From Bacteroidetes bacterium HGW-Bacteroidetes-1 (lineage in GTDB: Bacteria > Bacteroidota > Bacteroidia > Bacteroidales > F082), in contig PHDU01000006.1 of assembly GCA_002842755.1 (NCBI GenBank), positions 1-64,000 on the forward strand: a DNA stretch of 64,000 bases, in the 5' to 3' direction. The stretch's first letter is position 1. Every line of letters begins with the position of its first letter. The notes below the pieces were generated by a model, which was given only the letters and a program-made list of their open reading frames with translations, was not told the origin of the DNA and made no database searches. This document shows positions 22,501 to 26,919 of the stretch, piece after piece. Position numbers and translations under genes: made by a program.

Positions 22501-23019
22501 ATTTCAGATGTCATTAATTTGGGTGATGATGCAGCTATTTGTCCGCACGAGGAAATTATTTTTGATGCTGGTCCGGGATACCAAAAATATTACTGGTCAA
22601 CAGGAGATACTACCCGAACGACTATTATTAGTGGAAACAGTTATTTTCCAGGAACAACCCGAACCATAACTGTCATTGGAACAATTCAGGAATGTTCTGT
22701 AATGGGTACTGTAAATCTTACTATTCGTAATGATTGCTATATCAGTATTGATGAACTTGAGAAAAACCAGAGCATGACACTTATTCCAAACCCAAGCAGG
22801 GGTGAGTTTGTGATTCAGCATCTGGGAGGAGAAGGCCGGTTAATTGTTAATATTTTTGATAGCAGAGGTGTTTCAGTTCATTCAGGAACATTTGAAAATT
22901 GCAATGAAAATGGAAATTCCCAATGTCGTTTTAACCTGTCTTATTTGCCAAAAGGCATTTATATGGTTACCGTTATCAATGAAGGACGTCAGTTCGTTAG
23001 AAAAATGGTTATCATGTAA
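13594..23019 (+). CDS. Giant Ig-repeat secreted protein with T9SS type A sorting domain
   Basis: A 3,141-residue protein, probably a cell-surface adhesin or fibre. Residues 1-27 are a signal peptide (ending VIGQ). Residues about 112-300 hold PKD-like and He_PIG-like domains (SGGASNVTLSGSLPPGV; SGTPVTAGIYTYTL). Residues about 373-910 contain six tandem domains of about 90 residues. From about residue 1155 to 2650 there is a second repeat system of about 395 residues, each unit holding alternating Ig-like domains with a G-[YF]-x-Y-x-W-[FY] strand, a paired-Cys pattern (ICLGE ... GCxSRD) and a WxDGL loop. Residues about 2900-3040 match the homologous region of the protein at 7062. The last 80 residues are a type A sorting domain (PNPSRGEF, LPKGIYMVTV). 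No enzyme domain was recognised. Ligand unknown. Confidence 0.88.
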   Translation: MKHIYKTSIILAIGLLLLSFGANKVIGQTVTLTPNPNQSEYCEGSSIEFEAAVTPPGTYTYTWTIGSGAPTIGTETYSYTVPVASIVSETIIVEINSGTVTDTDTFTVNIDPLPTASAGGSATICQNSSYTLTSGQATASNGTIFWTENGAGSITSGATTLTPTYTAAAGDAGNTVILTMTVTSNNTCGAATETVVFNVNVDETQIITLNTGNNIQSVCNNTTIDNITYSLSGGASNVTLSGSLPPGVNGVLAGTTYTISGTPVTAGIYTYTLTTTGNSCTGASATGTITVKALPAVSLSPSIETICEETPVSITMTIESGANWAWFDSYPGPEKTRIFPSLPIGSNDIYVTAYKNGCQNIAHSYITVVGNVTATVSISSSDPDNIVCDGTEVTYTASPVNGGASPVYEWFVNDVSQTGETSALFAFTPSNGDDIRVEMESSLCNNGIAISNTISMTVNAIVAPSVSISPSATNVCAGTEVTYTAIPQNGGTSPSYQWKVNGGNVGLNNNTYSYFPVNGDQITVVMTSNRDCITTPTATSVAITMIVNPILTASVTITVSDPDLEVCENTQVTFTANPVNGGNAPSYQWKVNSINVGSNSSAYSYIPSDNDLITVVMTSNAICVTGSPATSPAVQMTVNDQLIVGVGLQVSENNICEGDNVTFTATPYNGGASPIYQWKVNGVNSGAPTTSNTFVFTPSNGQQISVMMTSNETCILNTTATSDPITMVVNPNEVPTAVIFATNTEICEGEAVAFSALITNGGSTPFYQWKVNGINAGTNNPIFTYTPEDGDIVTVLMTSSLNCVTIETVEAQPIEMTVNPLLPVSVIVNASENNVCAGEAVTFSAIPTNGGVTPVYQWKINGSNVGINTNTYTYAPANTDQVHVVMTSSEQCITGNPATATAVVMNVLPAPSVNLTFIQGSTSACVGDLIKMTTVYNAAYTYTWFNGITQVKTGQGSGANLYEFNLNETSTIRIEVTLGGCILEDIKTIVANPLPNINITPDNASICEGQSLTLTLTGISGTTWHWINPDYVLNYTPITIFPESGDHIFSATATNFFGCINTASISVTVLPLPQVAITAQGGLNACTNAPKTYEATQNPNYSYKWFVNDLEIPDTDNYIFTDTLIGTTPTEIKVVATDDLTGCDNADSLMVNPVQPPVLNMVATRLQLCRGDQTYITLSSPSTPPVYFAWGDGLQGNVLTRGFIPTQDTSIWAEAINSTGCITRKTVNILVRDTLAFTIASSIGNDPVCAGTDVTFTGPTGLNYTYQWFLNGVAQGGATSRTFIKSFTQNTLVRLVVTDTVVGCSGSAIKNIIVKNAPIVDLGPDQEVCQNYMVTLEGPVGTGYTFKWFRNTETTPISLQRVLNFLVPAGVTTLSLEASSVEGCTTSDAIQITSKAVPGITLATNNSEICLEDNVTLTATTTSANSVLWFDGLTTFGPHLRNIVPNIGDSTFIYWAQAVNSIGCTSRDSITVLVNNPPIVTIQAVGGSNSVCVNSSITIQGPQQTGYSYQWYIDGLPFGTNSYQISFVVTENVDITLKVTDGNTCSATSAPLTIQAIDLPGIEILQSETDICLGESVQLTINQQNISYYIWADGLGGNQPVRSFTPANVGVFKFWASGVHAVTGCISTDTVSVNVHPIPVALINPPAQTTVCRGQNVVLTTAVLPNHQYKWSINGDSVAAGASYTFAALQTRTVVLTVKNQFGCVKTDEIVITVEDAPEVNLGGNRQICTNYLLELAGPNVTGYTYKWFVNNVQIANTTYQYAFIVTQPVTVRLEATVGNCTSSDQITVTPLEVPGINVTANNSEICLGETVILQVSTTFANSFIWWDGLGGNLTTRSVVPLQADTTVAYWAEAINGIGCRSRDTVLVHVNPLPEVPLTVVGGSNVICFNGTATVEGPQLEGYNYEWFINDSIVGTDFYQHSFVVTSDVVVKLRVTDANGCLNTNQIAVLVLNLPGIILSPDTLEICLDESFTLTINNQFVNSYSWFDGLAGNLLSRTFTANTPGSFIYWAEGVNNFGCVSRDTAFITVHPLPNLVIQLPAGGNTICQNEPMVLQASPTSGFNYEWYVDGVLADTNALFIFIAESDVEVTLIGTDINGCQASDVVAINVLDAPEVDLGGNQEICIGYMQTFFGPTDGVFNYAWYVNNVFVSTDSAYSIIVNENIMLKLEVVSETGCYAFDEITITSLASPAINLTPDSIAFCLGETATISLATDGTSYIWWDGLGTNVSTRSFTPLIGDSTYIYWAQAVNSIGCTARDTTFVTVFNHPIIDINIQGLANTFCFGTEATVVGPVVEGYDYQWFVNNLPTGDNIDRLVFTVTGNSMVKLEVTDTNGCFGTDSVAVFMHTAPGVLLSPDSLDICIGESFTLTINPQNVLSYAWWDGLAGNQTSRTITPVIADTTFIYWAEGINSIGCISRDTAYISVHSLPEISILTPIGTAICQGDTMVLQTPLVESYTYEWIVNDFIVSTESELAFVAESNVTVLLSITNEFGCVSTETIDIEVWVRPSIDLGEDVFACLDEALVFEGPLGEGFTYAWYLNGAATGIVSSQFTYLVADTVSIRLDMNTQNGCFASDTILVTSLLTPKVVITPSAEELCMGESLTLTASTTDAVSFEWWDGFTSLTRIVTPDNIGINSYWAEVVSVDNCSFRDSVSVVVHPTPQILLLIQEGASTICEGESVTFSLQETSGLAIDHVVWNQSITVPMGTDIIKYYTYTFEESMWFYGEMVTLNGCSLMDSIFIEVQPLPEMTISNDTIVCAGQPVVLQATGGSSCIWMDETGIIGAGYTLQLVATTSKTYYATVYDNSNLSCSSIDSVLVSVEPLPVLILEASQQNVCGGTPIVLTAQGASAYVWSTGQTGPTITVLPMQTTIYTVTGLNEQGCIAEKSIVVNIIPSPEVTLTGLNPLYCMNDDPSVLTGTPVGGIFTGAGVVGGVFHPDLAGAGAHQVIYSYINQFGCVGSDTLQTTIVVISDVINLGDDAAICPHEEIIFDAGPGYQKYYWSTGDTTRTTIISGNSYFPGTTRTITVIGTIQECSVMGTVNLTIRNDCYISIDELEKNQSMTLIPNPSRGEFVIQHLGGEGRLIVNIFDSRGVSVHSGTFENCNENGNSQCRFNLSYLPKGIYMVTVINEGRQFVRKMVIM
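14710..16320 (+). repeat. Six tandem Ig-like repeats of about 90 residues within the giant gene
   Basis: The motif N-G-G-x(3)-P-x-Y-x-W-[KF]-V-N recurs with its NGG asparagine codon at 14794, 15058, 15331, 15598, 15871 and 16138. The spacing is 264-273 bp, that is 88-91 residues. Each unit has one Cys before a short VTFTA-type strand and one near its end (MTSNxxC), fitting a disulphide-bonded Ig-like sandwich. Copies are diverged rather than identical at DNA level. Confidence 0.9.
17065..21570 (+). repeat. Higher-order tandem repeat of about 1.19 kb within the giant gene
   Basis: Eight W-x-D-G-[LF] loops start at 17161, 17878, 18364, 19069, 19549, 20251, 20731 and 21439. The successive distances alternate: 717, 486, 705, 480, 702, 480 and 708 bp. 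The true unit is therefore about 1,182-1,203 bp (394-401 residues), built of a long and a short sub-unit, present about three and a half times. The long interval contains an extra Ig-like domain starting with a VDLG- or VNLGG-type strand. This points to growth by duplication of a multi-domain block rather than of single domains. Confidence 0.88.
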
Positions 23020-23060
23020 GCCCATTTAAGTTCTGGTTCTTGTCATTACCTGCTTTTCGC

Positions 23061-23068
23061 TACCTTTG
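23061..23068 (+). promoter_or_regulatory. Bacteroidota -7 promoter element of the PfkB kinase gene
   Basis: TACCTTTG matches TAnnTTTG, with a CTTG (23039-23042) 18 bp upstream in the -33 position. It lies 16 bp before ATG 23084 and so excludes the upstream TTG at 23066 as start. Confidence 0.6.
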
Positions 23069-23083
23069 CCGAAAAATCAGGTA

Positions 23084-24058
23084 ATGACGAGAATTTTAGG
23101 AATTGGAAATGCGTTGGTAGATATTCTTACCATCGTAGAACAGGAAGAATTATTGGTAGAATTGAATCTCCCAAAAGGAAGTATGCAGCTTGTTGATGCT
23201 GATACAGCTATAAAAGTAGCCCTTTTTACACAGCATTTGAAGAAATCAAAAGCAAGTGGAGGTTCAGCTGCAAACACCATTCATGGATTGGCCCGCTTAG
23301 GTGTCAATACTTCATTTATAGGTCATGTTGGTGAGGATGAAACAGGTGATTTTTTTTACAACGACATGCTTTTAGCAAATATTCAACCTGTTTTGTTCCG
23401 CAGTTCTACCCCATCAGGCATTGCCAATGCAATGATAACCAGTGATAGTGAAAGAACCTTTGCAACCTATCTTGGCGCGGCTATTGAGCTGTCGGAATTA
23501 CATCTTTCTCCTTCGCTTTTCGATGGTTTTACCATGCTTTATGTGGAAGGATATCTCGTTCAAAACGAGGCATTGCTGCTTAAAGCAATGCAGTTAGCAA
23601 AAGATGCAGGATTAAAAATCGTGCTTGACCTGGCCAGCTACAATGTTGTAGAAGCAAACAGAGCAATACTGAATCTTGTGTTGGAGCAATACGTTGATAT
23701 CGTTTTTGCAAATGAAGAGGAAGCAAAAGCCCTCACTTCGAAAGAACCGGAAGAAGCTCTTAGAGCGCTTGCTTCAGTTTGTGAGATAGCAATAGTGAAA
23801 ATAGGAGCCAAAGGATCTTTGATAAAAAAAGGCGATCAGGTTGTGCACATATATGCAATTCCTGCCAATCCTGTTGATACTACTGGCGCTGGAGATTTGT
23901 TCGCCTCAGGATTTATTTATGGCTTGGTCAGCGATTTTGATCTTGAAAAATCAGGAAGAATTGGTTCGCTTTTAGCAGGAAAAGTAATTGAGGTAGTTGG
24001 ACCTAAAATGGATGCTCAGCGCTGGAAGATGATCTTTGAAGAGATTGAGAAACTTTAG
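23084..24058 (+). CDS. PfkB family carbohydrate kinase, adenosine-kinase-like
   Basis: A 324-residue cytoplasmic kinase of the ribokinase/PfkB fold, which phosphorylates a sugar or nucleoside with ATP. Visible hallmarks are the N-terminal strand ILGIGNALVD, the first PfkB signature (KASGGSAANTIHGLARLG...FIGHVGEDETG) and the second signature DTTGAGDLFASGF with the catalytic Asp in GAGD. The overall resemblance is to the adenosine-kinase-like subfamily common in Bacteroidota, but the substrate cannot be fixed from sequence. ATG 23084 is chosen because a -7 promoter element ends 15 bp before it, overlapping the longer open frame. The EF-G paralogue follows after a 211-bp gap with its own promoter, so the two are probably separate units. 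Confidence 0.88.
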   Translation: MTRILGIGNALVDILTIVEQEELLVELNLPKGSMQLVDADTAIKVALFTQHLKKSKASGGSAANTIHGLARLGVNTSFIGHVGEDETGDFFYNDMLLANIQPVLFRSSTPSGIANAMITSDSERTFATYLGAAIELSELHLSPSLFDGFTMLYVEGYLVQNEALLLKAMQLAKDAGLKIVLDLASYNVVEANRAILNLVLEQYVDIVFANEEEAKALTSKEPEEALRALASVCEIAIVKIGAKGSLIKKGDQVVHIYAIPANPVDTTGAGDLFASGFIYGLVSDFDLEKSGRIGSLLAGKVIEVVGPKMDAQRWKMIFEEIEKL

Positions 24059-24214
24059 AAGTTTTCTGAATTGATTTGAAGGTGTTATAATTTTTCGAAC
24101 AATCATTTCATCTTTGCAGGGTTATAGGCGACTATGAGTAGTTTTCATTGGGTTTTTCTTATTCATCATGATTTTAAATAAGGACGGCATTATTATTTAT
24201 TTGGCCTAAATTCT

Positions 24215-24222
24215 TACATTTG
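24215..24222 (+). promoter_or_regulatory. -7 promoter element of the EF-G paralogue gene
   Basis: TACATTTG matches TAnnTTTG and lies 47 bp before the ATG. No -33 element at the usual spacing is evident. Confidence 0.5.
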
Positions 24223-24269
24223 CCTTCTTAATTTTCAGGCTTGAGTTTAAATTTAACAGATAACCTAAT

Positions 24270-26405
24270 ATGAAAGTTTTCCAGACAGATGAGATTAGAA
24301 ACATAGCCTTGATAGGTGCTGCCAAATCCGGTAAAACGACATTGGCTGAAAACATGCTCTTTGAGGGTAAAATGATTAACCGTAAAGGAACTGTTGACGA
24401 TAAAAATACACTTTCCGACTATCGTCCGATAGAATTGGAACGACAGATTTCAGTTAATTCATCCTTATTATATACCCTTCATAACGATATAAAAATCAAT
24501 ATTCTTGATGCCCCTGGATTTAGCGATTATACCGGTGATATTCTTTCATCTGTAAGTGTGGCTGACACAGCCATCCTTTTAGTAAATGGCCAATCGGGTG
24601 TTGAAGCTACAACTGAAAATGCATGGCGTCAGGCTGATAAAACTGAGAAACCTGTTGTGTTTTTCATCAATCAACTTGATCATCACAATGCCAATTTTGA
24701 TGAAGCTGTAAGGCAATTGAAGGACTACTTTGGCGATAAAGTTACAATAGCACAATATCCGGTAAAAACCGGAGAAGGCTTTGATTCAATTATCGACCTG
24801 ATGTTCATGAAGATGTTGAAATTTAAACAGGGTGGAGGAGCTCCCGAGGTTTTGGATATTCCAGATGATGAGCTTGAAAAAGCGGAGGAGTTGCGCCGTA
24901 AGCTGATAGAAAATGCAGCGGAGGGTGACGAAGCATTAATGGAAAAGTATTTTGAAAACGACACTTTATCACTTGATGATACCCGCCTTGGAATCAAATT
25001 AGGAATGATAACCAGAGGTATATTCCCTGTTTTTTGCGGTGCTTCAAAGCACGGTATTGGCGTTTATCGTCTGATGGATTTTGTGGTTTATACATGTCCG
25101 TCCCCCGATCAGGTTGCCCCCCGCAAAACCACAGCAGGAAAGGAGTTTCATTGCAAAAAAGCAGAACCTTCTGCATTGTTTATATTTAAGCTATCAAATG
25201 AACAACATTTAGGTGAGGTTTCCTTGATAAAAGTTTATGGTGGTGAAATATATGAAGGACAGGATCTCATAAATCCACGTACGGGTAATAAGGAAAGAGT
25301 ATCACAATTGTTTATTGTAAACGGAAAGAACCGCGAAAAAGTGGAGAGAGTTATTGCAGGAGATATGGCTGTTACTATCAAACTCAAAGATGCCCGCAGC
25401 AATGACTCTTTAATGGATCCAAAAGCAGCTGATGCTGCTTTAGAGCCTATTGCTTATCCCGAGCCAGTATTTGTAACCGCTGTAAAAGCAGCAAGCTCAA
25501 CTGATGATGAAAAGTTGGGTAGTGTTTTGCAGGACATGCATCGTATTGACCCAACTATTATCGCCGCTTTGTCGCGTGAACAACGCCAGTTAATTTTGCA
25601 ATGTCAGGGCGAATACCATATGAACACGGTAAAATGGTATTTGGATAATGTACACAAATTGGAAACTATATTCTATTCTCCAAAAATTCCTTACCGTGAA
25701 ACAATTACCAAAGCGGCCAGAGCGGACTACCGTCACAAAAAACAATCCGGTGGCTCAGGTCAGTTTGGTGAAGTGCATCTGATGGTTCAGCCTTATTTTG
25801 AAGGTTATAAAGATCCAACCGATTTTCCGGTAAGAGGAAAAGAAGAGCATAAACTTACATGGGGTGGTAAGCTCATTTTTAATAACTGTATCGTGGGTGG
25901 GTCTATTGATGCCCGTTTCATGCCGGCCATTTTGAAGGGTGTAATGGAAAATCTTGAAGAAGGACCTTTAACAGGCTCCTATGCCCGTGATATTGTGGTG
26001 TACGTGTATGATGGCAAGATGCACCCTGTTGATTCTAATGAAATTTCATTCAAACTGGCAGGCCGCCATGCTTTCAGTGATGCTTTCAAAAATGCAGGAC
26101 CGAAAATCATGGAACCTATACATGACTTTGCTGTCCGAATGCCCGAGGATATGATGGGTGCTGTTATGACCGACCTTCAGGGGCGTCGTGCAATCATTAT
26201 GGGAATGGATTCCGATGGTAAATATCAGATTATTAAAGCCAAAGTTCCTTTGGCTGAAATGGATCGCTATAGCACTTCATTGAGTGCCATAACATCAGGA
26301 CGAGGTACCTTTGCTATGAAATTTGCTGAGTATGCGCAGGTTCCGGGAGATGTGCAGTCTAAACTGCTAAAAGCATATGAAGAAAAGCTTAAAGAAGAAG
26401 ATTAA
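24270..26405 (+). CDS. fusA2: Elongation factor G paralogue (EF-G2 type) with altered GTPase motifs
   Basis: A 711-residue protein with full EF-G architecture: G domain, domain II (about residue 290-390) and domains III-V, including the domain IV stretch with SGGSGQFGEV. The G motifs differ from housekeeping EF-G: G1 is GAAKSGKT (16-23); the switch I RGITI is ERQISV (57-62); G3 is DAPGF (80-84) where EF-G has DTPGH, so the catalytic histidine is Phe84; G4 is NQLD (134-137) instead of NKxD. A Bacteroides EF-G paralogue (EF-G2) is reported to support translation under starvation without GTP hydrolysis, and these changes fit that type. Whether this protein is its orthologue is inference. It has its own promoter and terminator and stands outside any str operon. 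Confidence 0.85.
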   Translation: MKVFQTDEIRNIALIGAAKSGKTTLAENMLFEGKMINRKGTVDDKNTLSDYRPIELERQISVNSSLLYTLHNDIKINILDAPGFSDYTGDILSSVSVADTAILLVNGQSGVEATTENAWRQADKTEKPVVFFINQLDHHNANFDEAVRQLKDYFGDKVTIAQYPVKTGEGFDSIIDLMFMKMLKFKQGGGAPEVLDIPDDELEKAEELRRKLIENAAEGDEALMEKYFENDTLSLDDTRLGIKLGMITRGIFPVFCGASKHGIGVYRLMDFVVYTCPSPDQVAPRKTTAGKEFHCKKAEPSALFIFKLSNEQHLGEVSLIKVYGGEIYEGQDLINPRTGNKERVSQLFIVNGKNREKVERVIAGDMAVTIKLKDARSNDSLMDPKAADAALEPIAYPEPVFVTAVKAASSTDDEKLGSVLQDMHRIDPTIIAALSREQRQLILQCQGEYHMNTVKWYLDNVHKLETIFYSPKIPYRETITKAARADYRHKKQSGGSGQFGEVHLMVQPYFEGYKDPTDFPVRGKEEHKLTWGGKLIFNNCIVGGSIDARFMPAILKGVMENLEEGPLTGSYARDIVVYVYDGKMHPVDSNEISFKLAGRHAFSDAFKNAGPKIMEPIHDFAVRMPEDMMGAVMTDLQGRRAIIMGMDSDGKYQIIKAKVPLAEMDRYSTSLSAITSGRGTFAMKFAEYAQVPGDVQSKLLKAYEEKLKEED

Positions 26406-26464
26406 GCTTTTTTAGCAGAGCTAATAACTGGTTTGTCAAATTCCAAATCAGTAAAATTAATTTT

Positions 26465-26495
26465 AAACGGAACTCACTTAGGGTTCCGTTTTTTT
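26465..26495 (+). terminator. Terminator of the EF-G paralogue gene
   Basis: A 9-bp perfect stem (26465-26473 with 26483-26491) and 9-nt loop followed by T residues, 60 bp after the stop codon. It may also stop minus-strand transcription of the response regulator gene that ends at 26518. Confidence 0.85.
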
Positions 26496-26517
26496 AGTTG
26501 TCAGAATTGTAATAAAA

Positions 26518-26919
26518 TCAAGGCATAAGTTTGAAAACAGCTTGAGGATTTTTGAGTCGGTGATTTCGTACATCCTCAACAACTTTAACAAACAAATCAA
26601 TATCAATGGGTTTTTGTAAATATTTTAGTGCTCCAAATTGCTGTGCTTTTTTCTCAAATTTTGAGTAAGCGGTGATGAATACCACATCGAACCTGCGAAT
26701 CGGGAAGCGTTCCAACAGATCAAATCCACTGCCACGTGGTAAATCAATATCCAGAAAAACGAGATCGGGTTCTGTTTCCTTGATTTTATCCCAGCCTTTA
26801 TCAATTAAATTGGCTGTTGCTACTACTTCAACATTTTTACAAAACTCCTTTATTATAAGCTCAATAGAGGTTATTGCATCTGGTTCATCATCGATGATGG
26901 CTACTTTTAAAGAATTCAT
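26518..26919 (-). CDS. Receiver-only response regulator
   Basis: A 133-residue CheY-like protein. The conserved residues are present: acidic pair D10-D11, phospho-acceptor D57 in LVFLDIDLP, T83 in FITAYS and K103 in KYLQKPID. There is no output domain after the receiver; the LytTR DNA-binding domain expected for a partner of this class of kinase is missing and the frame ends in its own stop codon. ATG 26919 is chosen because it shares one base with the stop codon of the histidine kinase gene (TAATG), which indicates translational coupling. A longer frame upstream would lie inside the kinase gene. The output must come from another protein or from a protein interaction. Confidence 0.88.
   Translation of the reverse strand: MNSLKVAIIDDEPDAITSIELIIKEFCKNVEVVATANLIDKGWDKIKETEPDLVFLDIDLPRGSGFDLLERFPIRRFDVVFITAYSKFEKKAQQFGALKYLQKPIDIDLFVKVVEDVRNHRLKNPQAVFKLMP

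Noticed and set aside
13594-23019. CRISPR array or non-coding repeats in the repeated region
   Set aside because: The repeats are in frame, diverged at DNA level and encode conserved Ig-like domains; there are no identical short repeats with unique spacers anywhere in the window.
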